5,702 bases of DNA from Spirochaetales bacterium (GTDB lineage: Bacteria; Spirochaetota; Spirochaetia; Treponematales; UBA12059), in the NCBI GenBank assembly GCA_004525355.1, contig SPCK01000155.1, positions 1 through 5,702 of the forward strand, given 5' to 3'. Each line of letters opens with the position of its first letter. Position 1 is the first letter of the stretch. This document shows, in pieces, positions 1 to 5,648 of this stretch. The translations under genes and the position numbers were made by a program. The notes under the pieces are model-generated. The model was not told the origin of the DNA. It ran no database searches and saw only the letters and a list, made by a program, of their open reading frames with translations.

Positions 1-1
1 T

Positions 2-703
2 ACCCAGATTGTACCTTTGGTCCAATTCTATCCGGCCGAGGCGTATCATCAGGATTTTATGCGTCTGAATCCGGATTATCCGTACATCATCTACAATGAC
101 CAGCCCAAGGTCGATGCCCTGCAACGGATCTACCCGAATCTACTCACAGGGGTAACCGGGAGTTCTGCCAAGCCCGCGATGACGACGGAGACCTGGCGTG
201 GTCTTCCGGTGGTTCTGTCGGCTACCGGGATGGAATTTGCCGTAGCAAAGCCAGATGAACAGTGGCGCAGGCAACTCGGAGACTTCCGCTACAATGTATT
301 GCGCCAGGCGGGAACCGAACGCGCCTTCACCGGCGATACCCTGGATGAGCACCGAGCCGGGACCTTCTATTCGGCCGCGACGGGTCAGCCGCTTTTCCGT
401 TCAGAGACGAAATTCGATTCAGGCACGGGTTGGCCCAGTTTCAGCAAGCCCATCGACCAGAATCTGGTGCTGCTGGTAATGGACCGGAGTTTCGGCATGG
501 AGCGGGTGGAGGTTCTTGATTCGAGTTCCGGCAGTCATCTAGGCCACGTATTCGATGACGGCCCCGGGCCGGACAATTTCAACCAGGGAACCGGTCTGCG
601 CTACTGCATGAACTCCGCTTCCCTGCTATTCGTGCCCGACGGCGCCGAGGAGCCTGCGCTTGTAGCCGAGTACAGGTCCGCCCATCCCGGGGATAGGCCC
701 TGA
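2..703 (+). CDS. msrAB: Peptide methionine sulfoxide reductase MsrA/MsrB fusion, 5' end missing
   Basis: Repairs oxidised methionine in proteins: MsrA reduces the S-sulfoxide and MsrB the R-sulfoxide. The frame is open from base 2, and the residues before the first internal TTG (17) already fit MsrA ([19 protein letters not shown]), so that TTG is not the real start; the MsrA catalytic GCFW segment must lie upstream. The MsrA tail ends around base 145 ([16 protein letters not shown]). A linker follows, then a complete MsrB domain from about base 270 ([37 protein letters not shown]). The MsrB catalytic Cys is codon 605-607. This is the only Cys in the visible protein: the usual resolving Cys in SGCGWPSF is Thr (425-427), and both zinc CxxC pairs are replaced (Ser/Thr at 371 and 380; Asp/Ser before HLGHVF). 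This would be a zinc-free, one-Cys MsrB, inferred from alignment by eye to E. coli MsrB. It ends with TGA; no clear terminator follows. Confidence 0.93.
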   Translation, partial: TQIVPLVQFYPAEAYHQDFMRLNPDYPYIIYNDQPKVDALQRIYPNLLTGVTGSSAKPAMTTETWRGLPVVLSATGMEFAVAKPDEQWRRQLGDFRYNVLRQAGTERAFTGDTLDEHRAGTFYSAATGQPLFRSETKFDSGTGWPSFSKPIDQNLVLLVMDRSFGMERVEVLDSSSGSHLGHVFDDGPGPDNFNQGTGLRYCMNSASLLFVPDGAEEPALVAEYRSAHPGDRP

Positions 704-925
704 CAGGTTGCTGACAAACCGTGGATGCTGGCTGTTGGCAGCTACATGGATACCGCTTTGGGCAGCATACCATAAAGAATGCGAGGATGAGCGAAGGGAG
801 CCGGGGTTGTGGTCATACCGGATGCTCGGGCGAGCAGCATACTGCAGGTTTGCGGCCGACCCCGCCGCCTGTCGAGATATGCGCGGACAAAGCTGTCTTA
901 TACCGCAAAATATTGATGTTTTGAG

Positions 926-953
926 TTGACAGCACCCCCAAAAGTGGTAGCAT
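926..953 (+). promoter_or_regulatory. Possible sigma-70 type promoter
   Basis: A perfect TTGACA (926-931) is followed after 16 bases by TAGCAT (948-953), a 4/6 match to the -10 consensus. It would give a leader of roughly 260 bases before the gene at 1223, long but compatible with the hairpins in between. The -10 is weak and no other element supports it, so a chance match is possible. Confidence 0.4.
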
Positions 954-960
954 AAACCTA

Positions 961-975
961 TCCGGCGTTGCCGGA
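961..975. repeat. Small perfect hairpin in the leader region
   Basis: TCCGGC (961-966), loop GTT, GCCGGA (970-975): a 6-bp GC-rich stem just downstream of the possible promoter. No T-run follows, so it is not an intrinsic terminator. It could stabilise the 5' end of a transcript or be an operator; nothing in the sequence decides between these. Confidence 0.4.
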
Positions 976-1011
976 CCAAAAGTGATCAGGAAATGTCATT
1001 CTTGATTAAAA

Positions 1012-1059
1012 GGCAATGGCAAGGCGGCGAGATTTCGGATTTTTGCCACTTTTTTGCCA
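1012..1059. repeat. Paired GGCAA / TTGCC inverted motifs
   Basis: GGCAATGGCAA (1012-1022) can pair with two TTGCC copies within 1043-1058 (TTGCCA at 1043-1048 and 1054-1059), forming an interrupted two-part stem around a 20-base loop. The right arm includes T-runs. It may be a folded mRNA leader or a weak terminator for transcription entering from either side. Confidence 0.3.
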
Positions 1060-1212
1060 ATACACCCCGAAATGATAGTTCCTACCTGTTTTTAGATTTC
1101 TACTGCTGGCAAGAAAGCAGAAAATGATAATTTGATCTTATATACAGAATTTAATGGTGGGACATAGAATAATAAAATCTGATGTCGTCCATTCCCAAGT
1201 GCTTTAGTTTTT

Positions 1213-1218
1213 GGGAGG
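1213..1218 (+). promoter_or_regulatory. Ribosome binding site deciding the start at 1223
   Basis: GGGAGG lies four bases before ATG 1223. The frame is open further upstream through a TTG at 1211, but that codon overlaps the Shine-Dalgarno sequence itself, and only the ATG gives a clean MKK-type signal peptide. The ATG is therefore preferred. Confidence 0.85.
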
Positions 1219-1222
1219 AAAA

Positions 1223-2998
1223 ATGAAAAAAGTCCTGCTCTTCTTCATTTTCATCAAGTGCACCCTTTCCCTTCAGGCTATTGATCTCGCGGTCACGACC
1301 ATCGAAGGTCTTGGCGTGGATCAATCGCTTTCCAGGCTGGTAGAGGATACTCTTCAAAGTGAATTGGCGGCGTATCCGCTTTTAAAACTTGTGGAACGAG
1401 GCCGGTTGACATCCGTTCTGAACGAACAAGAACTGGAAGTATCTGGCATTACCAGCTCACAGAGCGCCTCAGTACTAGGCAGCATTTTGAATGTGGATAA
1501 GATTATCTTCGGTTCCATCGCCCGATATGACAGCAAGTATGTGGCCTATGTGCTTTCTTTAAGACTTGTGGATGTGAAACGAGCCCGTATCGAGGCTGCG
1601 GAAACATTTGAAGTGCCGACCCGGGATGATCTGCTGGATGTGATAGCCCAGGCAGCAAAAAAGCTTGTGTCAAAACTGGAAATTGTAGGGGAAATTACAC
1701 GCATCGATGAAAGCGGTGTATATATTTCCTTAGGGGAAGAATCCGGCCTTGCTGCGGGAAATACTCTTACGGTATTTCTGAATGAAAAAGTAATCAATGA
1801 CAAAGGGCAGATTCTTTTTAGCGAGGAATCTTCCATCGCTAATTTAATCATAGAAAAAGTAAGCCCCGAAGGGTCTCTCTGCCGGATCACCAATCAGAAT
1901 GCCGATCCCGATATTGGGATGAGTGTCCGGCCGGGAACCGTCAATATTTCAGATGAAGAAGAAAAAAACGGGTCCATCCAGGTAGAATCGATCCCCACGG
2001 GAAGCACAGTTTTTCTTAACGGTGATTTTGTGGGCCGGACCCCCCTTCTAATCGAAAAACTGAAACCAGGGAGCTACAAGGTGGAGATCCGCTCCGGGGA
2101 GGGGTACGGCTCCTACACTGGCCGGGTCAATCTAAGAAACGGCAGGACCGTCTCTGTTGAACGGGAGCTGGAACCGCAGCTGGAGATTGAGGACATGCTG
2201 GCTTTTGGCCGGGTGCCCCGAAAGCAGACCGATCCCTGGACCGCCGTTAAAAAGTCCTTGATTCCCGGAATGGGGGCGGCATATAACGGGTATCCGTCGA
2301 GCGCAGCACCTTTGATTATGTCCATGAGTATGGGGGCATTGGGAGTATTTAACTACTATTCGATTGGCACTTATTCAATTGAGGATCCATGTGTACAATT
2401 TTATGCTACTATGGTCGGATTAGGTTACTTGGGCTCTATAGCAAATGCGTGGTTTGATGCGAAGGAAGATTTCTTATACCCCACTTATTTCAGCATTTCG
2501 ACTTCTGCCCTCTATAACTATCTAGATGATGACAAAGAAATTAATCCGTCTTATGCAAATATTGCCGGGGTTGGAATAATGCCGGAATTTACGTTTGAAG
2601 GCAGAAGATTCTTCTTTGTGTTTTCACTTCCAATGCCAATGGATCCGCTCACAGTACGAGTTATATTTCAACAACGATTTTTTATATTCAACGATTGGTC
2701 GATCGGCGGAGGTGTGTATGTCTCCCAAGTGCTCAACGGCATGAGTCCAGATAGATTCTATTCTGTGTGGACGCCTTCTTTATCCGTGTCGTATCGTACA
2801 ATGAAAGTTGAAGGAGATGTTTTCTTTTCTCCTATAGCTTTAATCGAACATGAGATTTGGGAACCTGGAATCTATTTAAAGGCGGATATTCGTTATTACT
2901 GGTCGCCAACAAGCGGCATAAAGTTTGGAACTGATATCTGGTCCATTGATGGTGCACTTGGGCTCTTGGTTTTTCTTGGGTACACAATGAGGATGTAA
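1223..2998 (+). CDS. Exported CsgG-like / PEGA domain protein with predicted C-terminal beta-barrel
   Basis: 591 residues, exact function unknown; probably an envelope protein. Residues 1-19 are a signal peptide (MKKVLLFFIFIKCTLSLQA, likely cut before ID). Residues ~20-155 resemble the CsgG/FlgO fold found in outer-membrane assembly lipoproteins (VERGRLTSVLNEQELE, then ADP-free VDKIIFGSI core). Residues ~155-238 resemble the FlgT C-terminal domain (VGEITRIDESGVYISLG, then SGLAAGNTLTVF). Residues ~250-315 form a PEGA domain (GSIQVESIPTGSTVFLNGDF, VGRTPL, KPGSYKVEI). Residues ~335-410 hold a DUF5683-like motif (AVKKSLIPGMGAAYNGYPSS) with hydrophobic stretches. Residues ~420-591 are aromatic-rich alternating strands ending in GYTMRM, suggesting a beta-barrel or membrane-bound beta domain. 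No lipobox Cys follows the signal, so it is not an obvious lipoprotein. Codons become much AT-richer from about base 2340, near the start of the membrane part. It stands alone: no partner gene is adjacent. Confidence 0.85.
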   Translation: MKKVLLFFIFIKCTLSLQAIDLAVTTIEGLGVDQSLSRLVEDTLQSELAAYPLLKLVERGRLTSVLNEQELEVSGITSSQSASVLGSILNVDKIIFGSIARYDSKYVAYVLSLRLVDVKRARIEAAETFEVPTRDDLLDVIAQAAKKLVSKLEIVGEITRIDESGVYISLGEESGLAAGNTLTVFLNEKVINDKGQILFSEESSIANLIIEKVSPEGSLCRITNQNADPDIGMSVRPGTVNISDEEEKNGSIQVESIPTGSTVFLNGDFVGRTPLLIEKLKPGSYKVEIRSGEGYGSYTGRVNLRNGRTVSVERELEPQLEIEDMLAFGRVPRKQTDPWTAVKKSLIPGMGAAYNGYPSSAAPLIMSMSMGALGVFNYYSIGTYSIEDPCVQFYATMVGLGYLGSIANAWFDAKEDFLYPTYFSISTSALYNYLDDDKEINPSYANIAGVGIMPEFTFEGRRFFFVFSLPMPMDPLTVRVIFQQRFFIFNDWSIGGGVYVSQVLNGMSPDRFYSVWTPSLSVSYRTMKVEGDVFFSPIALIEHEIWEPGIYLKADIRYYWSPTSGIKFGTDIWSIDGALGLLVFLGYTMRM

Positions 2999-3088
2999 AA
3001 GAAATTCAAAAATGAAAAACGGTAGGTGTGTCGTGGGCACAAGTCAGATTATCGTTCCCAGCAAGCTTCTATATCAAATATCTAATTA

Positions 3089-3129
3089 ACAGGTTGTTGG
3101 AATAACCGGTTGCTTTTTCAACAACCTGT
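3089..3129. repeat. Perfect 11-bp inverted repeat (terminator- or REP-like)
   Basis: ACAGGTTGTTG (3089-3099) is the exact reverse complement of CAACAACCTGT (3119-3129), with a 19-base loop that contains the palindrome AACCGGTT (3104-3111) and a T5 run (3114-3118). It lies 90 bases after the stop of the preceding gene. The T-run is inside the loop rather than after the stem, so it is not a textbook intrinsic terminator. It may be a bidirectional terminator-like element or a dispersed intergenic repeat. Confidence 0.65.
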
Positions 3130-3145
3130 CATAGAAGCGGTTCCC

Positions 3146-3653
3146 GTGAATCGTTTCTTGTTCATCGCAATTCTGGCGACTATCGCCGTAACGACAGGTG
3201 CACAATCCGTCGACCAAGTCTATTCGATCGTTGCGTCGTCTACCGTGGAGTTCGAGGACGCGAACAGCGCCACGACCATACTGCGCCTGCTCGGTGGGGG
3301 ATGCTACCGTCCGGCCGCGGATTGACGACACGAGCTATGTAGTGAGCGTGATGGTCAACCCGTCAGGGAACGGCAATTCCGTGAGTGTCACCATAAGCGC
3401 TACCGCGGGGGCCGAATACAATTTCAGCGCTTGGTCGGTGACCTCGGGGCAAGGCATCGCCTTCAATCCCAGCGCCTCGGCCGCCAGCGTCACGGTCACG
3501 GCGTCGTCGGAAGACGCGACCATCCAGGCTAATTTCAACAAGAAGACGTACACGCTCACGATGACCTCTGGCGCGGTTGGCTACACTTCCCCCTGGTCGA
3601 GCGCGACCCTTACGTCCGGCGTCGCTTCGGCGATTGTCGCGTACGCCCCCTGA
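3146..3653 (+). pseudogene. Frameshifted, truncated secreted protein with InlB-type repeats
   Basis: Starts at GTG 3146 with a good signal peptide (MNRFLFIAILATIAVTTGAQ, then SVDQVYSIVASSTVEFED). This frame stops at 3325. From about base 3300 the next frame continues sensibly: GDATVRPRIDDTSYVVSVMV, then NPSGNG, AGAEYNFSAWSVTSGQGI, EDATIQANFNKKTYTLTM. That pattern is a bacterial repeat of the InlB B-repeat type found in secreted and surface proteins. Removing one G from the G5 run at 3296-3300 joins the frames (LLGG-DATV), giving about 168 residues. It then stops at TGA 3651-3653 in the middle of a second repeat unit (LTSGVASAIVAYAP), with no continuation visible in any frame. Likely a decayed remnant; a sequencing error at the G-run could explain the first break but not the short 3' end. 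The Shine-Dalgarno site is weak. Repeat proteins of this kind are normally much longer. Confidence 0.6.
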
Positions 3654-3745
3654 GCCTCATAATTGCATGAAAGCCAACAGGCCGCAATCAGGCCAGAATA
3701 TTTCGGGCGATATATCCAGCTGACTTTGTCCGCCTGCGCCTCACC

Positions 3746-3775
3746 TTGCGCCCGTGTCGCTCCCTCGTCTATACT
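3746..3775 (+). promoter_or_regulatory. Probable promoter of glyQS
   Basis: TATACT (3770-3775), 5/6 to the -10 consensus, lies 18 bases after TTGCGC (3746-3751), a partial -35. Transcription would start near 3782 and give a leader of about 95 bases before ATG 3878. It sits in the gap between the broken repeat gene and glyQS, where a promoter is expected. Confidence 0.45.
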
Positions 3776-3797
3776 GCCCGACGCGCAGGCACCGACC

Positions 3798-3814
3798 CGG
3801 GACAACGGCTCCCG
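3798..3814 (+). promoter_or_regulatory. glyQS leader hairpin 1
   Basis: CGGGA (3798-3802), seven-base loop CAACGGC, TCCCG (3810-3814). A short stem in the predicted 5' leader. There is no T-box AGGGUGG-type antiterminator or T-run, so a regulatory role is only a possibility. Confidence 0.3.
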
Positions 3815-3839
3815 TACCCCGCAGGCGACACCACCACCC

Positions 3840-3860
3840 CTCCCGCGCGCCATGCGGGAG
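3840..3860 (+). promoter_or_regulatory. glyQS leader hairpin 2
   Basis: CTCCCGC (3840-3846), loop GCGCCAT, GCGGGAG (3854-3860): a perfect 7-bp GC stem ending six bases before the Shine-Dalgarno site of glyQS. It could influence ribosome access. An unused ATG at 3852 lies at the loop/stem edge. Confidence 0.4.
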
Positions 3861-3865
3861 CAGGC

Positions 3866-3871
3866 GAGGAG
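3866..3871 (+). promoter_or_regulatory. Ribosome binding site favouring start at 3878
   Basis: GAGGAG with six bases to ATG 3878. The alternative in-frame ATG at 3911 has only a weak AGAGAAG upstream, which is the basis for choosing 3878. Confidence 0.7.
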
Positions 3872-3877
3872 CACTCA

Positions 3878-5254
3878 ATGGCAGCAATCGAACAGGGCAG
3901 AGAAGTAACCATGGACAAGATCACGTCGCTCGCCAAGCGACGCGGCTTTGTCTTCCAGTCGTCGGAAATCTATGGCGGCCAGTCGGGCGCCTGGGACTAT
4001 GGACCCTTGGGCATTGAACTGAAGAACCGCATCCAGCGATTCTGGTGGAAGGAGATGACCCAGCTTCACGACGACATCGTAGGCCTGGACGCTGCCATCC
4101 TCATGCACCCCCGCACCTGGGAAGCCTCCGGCCATGTTGCCAATTTCACCGATCCGCTGGTGGACTGCAAGAAGTGCAAACAGCGTTTCCGCGCCGACCT
4201 CATCGACGAGCAGAAGCTGACCAGGAAAGAATGCCCCGAGTGCGGCGGCGAACTCACCGATACCCGCACGTTCAACCTGATGTTCAAGACCACTATCGGC
4301 CCGGTGGACGACGGCACGGGCCTCATCTACCTGCGGCCCGAGACCGCACAGGGCATCTACGTCAACTACAAGAATATCGTCCAGTCCAACCGTATGAAGA
4401 TACCCTTCGGCATCGCCCAGGTGGGCAAGGCCTTTCGAAATGAAATTGTAACAAAAAATTTCATCTTCCGTACCTGCGAGTTCGAGCAGATGGAGATGCA
4501 GTACTTCGTCAAGCCAGGCGACGACGAGAAGTTCTTCGACTACTGGCGCGCTCAGCGCTGGGCCTACTTCGAGAAGCTGGGCGTTCGCATGGACAAGCTC
4601 CGCTGGCACCGGCACGGCCCGGGAGAATTGGCCCACTACGCCAAAGACGCCTACGATATCGAGTACGAGTTCCCCATGGGCTGGAAAGAACTTGAGGGCG
4701 TCCACAACCGGACCGACTTCGACCTCAAGCGGCACCAGGAGTACTCGGGCAAGGATCTGCAGTACATCGACCAGGAAAACGGCAATGAGCGCTATATCCC
4801 GTACATCATCGAGACCAGCGCGGGCCTGACCCGTCAGCTCCTCATGCTCCTATGCGACGCCTACGAGGAAGAAAAGGTGGCCGACAAGGGAAACGACGAC
4901 GACTGGCGCACCGTCATGAAGTTCCATCCGAGCCTTGCCCCGGTCACCGTTGCCGTCCTGCCCCTCATGAAGAAGGACGGCCTGGCCGAGATGGCCCAGG
5001 AAATCCGGGGCGCTTTGAAAGAGGATTACGCCACCGACTACGACCAGGCCGGTGCCATAGGCCGCCGCTATCGCCGCCAGGACGAGGCCGGCACGCCATT
5101 CTGCGTAACCATCGACTACGACTCCAAGGAGAACGGCACCGTCACAGTGCGCGACCGCGACACCATGGAGCAGGAGCGGGTGCACAAGGACGAGCTGTCG
5201 GCGTACATCAGGGGTAAAATAAAGAACTACAAACGCACAAACGCGGGAGCCTAG
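3878..5254 (+). CDS. glyQS: Glycyl-tRNA synthetase, single-chain alpha2 (class II) type
   Basis: Attaches glycine to tRNA-Gly in the cytoplasm using ATP; essential for translation. 458 residues from ATG 3878, normal for the bacterial single-chain homodimeric form (about 450-500) and unlike the two-gene GlyQ+GlyS form. The N-terminus has the family signature (SLAKRRGFVFQSSEIYGGQ, then GAWDYGPLG). A four-Cys insert follows, C97-x2-C100 and C119-x2-C122, possibly zinc-binding. RPETAQGIYVNYKN (from residue 153) is the conserved active-site segment. Class II motif 2 is FRNEI (186-190) with FRTCEFEQMEMQYF (Arg198, Glu201). Motif 3 is IIETSAGLTRQ (Glu312, Arg319). An anticodon-binding domain runs from about residue 348 (KFHPSLAPVTVAVLPL) to the end. 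All key residues look intact. Translation could instead begin at ATG 3911 (447 residues), closer to MDKITSLAKRRGF. Base composition is high-GC throughout. It has its own promoter and leader; the stop codon lies inside a hairpin. Confidence 0.97.
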   Translation: MAAIEQGREVTMDKITSLAKRRGFVFQSSEIYGGQSGAWDYGPLGIELKNRIQRFWWKEMTQLHDDIVGLDAAILMHPRTWEASGHVANFTDPLVDCKKCKQRFRADLIDEQKLTRKECPECGGELTDTRTFNLMFKTTIGPVDDGTGLIYLRPETAQGIYVNYKNIVQSNRMKIPFGIAQVGKAFRNEIVTKNFIFRTCEFEQMEMQYFVKPGDDEKFFDYWRAQRWAYFEKLGVRMDKLRWHRHGPGELAHYAKDAYDIEYEFPMGWKELEGVHNRTDFDLKRHQEYSGKDLQYIDQENGNERYIPYIIETSAGLTRQLLMLLCDAYEEEKVADKGNDDDWRTVMKFHPSLAPVTVAVLPLMKKDGLAEMAQEIRGALKEDYATDYDQAGAIGRRYRRQDEAGTPFCVTIDYDSKENGTVTVRDRDTMEQERVHKDELSAYIRGKIKNYKRTNAGA

Positions 5255-5265
5255 CTCCGCGTTTG
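5238..5265 (+). terminator. Hairpin overlapping the glyQS stop codon
   Basis: CAAACGCGGGAGC (5238-5250), loop CTA, GCTCCGCGTTTG (5254-5265): 12 pairs with one bulged G. The loop and closing pair contain the TAG stop (5252-5254). No T-run follows, so it is not a canonical intrinsic terminator; it may protect the 3' end or be the first arm of the structured tail. Confidence 0.5.
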
Positions 5266-5269
5266 CGGG

Positions 5270-5304
5270 CCTGGGTTCGAACGGACTTCGCCGTTCAACC
5301 CGGG
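5270..5304. repeat. Long hairpin just after glyQS
   Basis: CCTGGGTT-c-GAACGG (5270-5284) pairs with CCGTTCAACCCGGG (5291-5304) around the loop ACTTCG, with a single bulged C (5278) and one G-T wobble: 14 pairs in all. Only five bases separate it from the stop-codon hairpin. No T-run follows. The GGGTTCGAAC segment looks like a tRNA T-arm, but no tRNA can be folded around it. Confidence 0.6.
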
Positions 5305-5332
5305 TGAGGCGTGCATGGATGCGCGCCCCCCC

Positions 5333-5375
5333 TGCGCTGCTGCGTGTGAGTACTCACGCGAAGTCCCGCAGCGCA
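5333..5375. repeat. Nested inverted repeat enclosing a 12-bp palindrome
   Basis: TGCGCTGC (5333-5340) and GCAGCGCA (5368-5375) form a perfect 8-bp outer stem. Inside lies the perfect palindrome GTGAGTACTCAC (5346-5357). Together they can form a two-part cruciform or branched RNA stem. The palindrome alone is also a plausible dimeric-protein binding site. Confidence 0.55.
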
Positions 5376-5377
5376 CC

Positions 5378-5536
5378 ATGTCGTTTTGGCTCGGTTTGCT
5401 GGCCTTGTTTATCCAATTCCCACGCGCTTATCAAACTGCGATCAAGCACCATTGCTCGCCGCTGCATATGGGCGGGCATGCCTGCATATACGCCGCTTGG
5501 TCCAAAGCCTCAATCGTGGACAAAAGCCACGATTGA
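5378..5536 (+). CDS. Possible small protein or ORF within the structured tail (52 aa)
   Basis: ATG 5378 to TGA 5536 encodes MSFWLGLLALFIQFPRAYQT followed by a His/Cys-containing tail ending IVDKSHD. The first ~15 residues are hydrophobic (FWLGLLALFIQF). No Shine-Dalgarno site precedes the ATG; the upstream bases belong to the nested inverted repeat. The 3' end falls inside another perfect inverted repeat, which is unusual for coding sequence. More likely a chance frame across a structured element than a real gene; function unknown. Confidence 0.15.
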   Translation: MSFWLGLLALFIQFPRAYQTAIKHHCSPLHMGGHACIYAAWSKASIVDKSHD

Positions 5537-5537
5537 G
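5509..5537. repeat. Perfect 11-bp inverted repeat
   Basis: CTCAATCGTGG (5509-5519), loop ACAAAAG, CCACGATTGAG (5527-5537). The stem is perfect and the loop is compact. It abuts the next hairpin with no spacer. The A-rich loop is not a T-run, so terminator function on the + strand is unlikely; on the - strand the loop reads CTTTTGT. Confidence 0.65.
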
Positions 5538-5582
5538 AACGCGGTTCAACCTGACTTGCTTCGTCCACCGGTTAACTGCGTT
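5538..5582. repeat. 45-base imperfect hairpin with three stacked stems
   Basis: Outer stem AACGCGGTT (5538-5546) with AACTGCGTT (5574-5582), nine pairs including one G-T wobble; middle stem AACC (5548-5551) with GGTT (5570-5573); inner stem GAC (5553-5555) with GTC (5563-5565). The interrupted symmetrical layout recalls a folded RNA or an integron attC-like site, but a canonical GTTRRRY end is absent. Confidence 0.45.
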
Positions 5583-5589
5583 GCTCTAC

Positions 5590-5601
5590 CGATCGCGATC
5601 G
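5590..5601. promoter_or_regulatory. Perfect 12-bp palindrome
   Basis: CGATCGCGATCG, containing two GATC sites and followed by TTTT (5602-5605). It may be an operator-like site or a Dam-type methylation target; no gene close by shows which. Confidence 0.35.
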
Positions 5602-5648
5602 TTTTGTCTATCTGCCCCTGAGCGTAAACGAAGGACTCCTCAAGGTCT

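Larger units (their letters stand above)
704..1222. other. Intergenic region with no convincing gene
   Basis: About 520 bases without a supported gene. The first ~190 bases are GC-rich like msrAB; from about 900 the sequence becomes AT-rich. The best small frame is ATG 787 to TGA 924 (45 codons, with a Cys-containing GCGHTGCSG stretch), but it lacks a well-spaced ribosome site and resembles no family I recognise, so it is not called. The right half holds a possible promoter (926-953), a small GC hairpin (961-975), a repeated 9-mer CCAAAAGTG (938-946 and 976-984) and GGCAA/TTGCC pairings (1012-1059). A weak hairpin CTGCT/AGCAG lies at 1103-1120. Confidence 0.6.

Noticed and set aside
787..924. 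Small frame with GCGHTGCSG motif
   Set aside because: No well-spaced ribosome site, no recognisable family and it runs across the composition change near 900; likely chance or a gene fragment.
926..947. Possible end of an IS3-type insertion sequence (TTGACAGCACCCCCAAAAGTGG)
   Set aside because: It superficially recalls C- and A-rich insertion-sequence ends, but there is no transposase frame nearby and no clear target-site duplication.
3782..3877. T-box riboswitch ahead of glyQS
   Set aside because: No AGGGUGG-type T-box sequence, no specifier-loop architecture and no terminator T-run in the leader.
3875..4735. Long open frame on the - strand (286 codons)
   Set aside because: Lies wholly opposite glyQS, whose motifs are intact; the antisense frame is a typical by-product of GC-rich coding DNA.
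5270..5304. tRNA T-arm-like GGGTTCGAAC
   Set aside because: Upstream is the glyQS coding end and no acceptor, D or anticodon arm can be arranged on either strand; the segment is one arm of a simple hairpin.
5304..5621. 105-codon frame in the tail
   Set aside because: Crosses several perfect inverted repeats, has no ribosome site and its translation shows no domain-like pattern.
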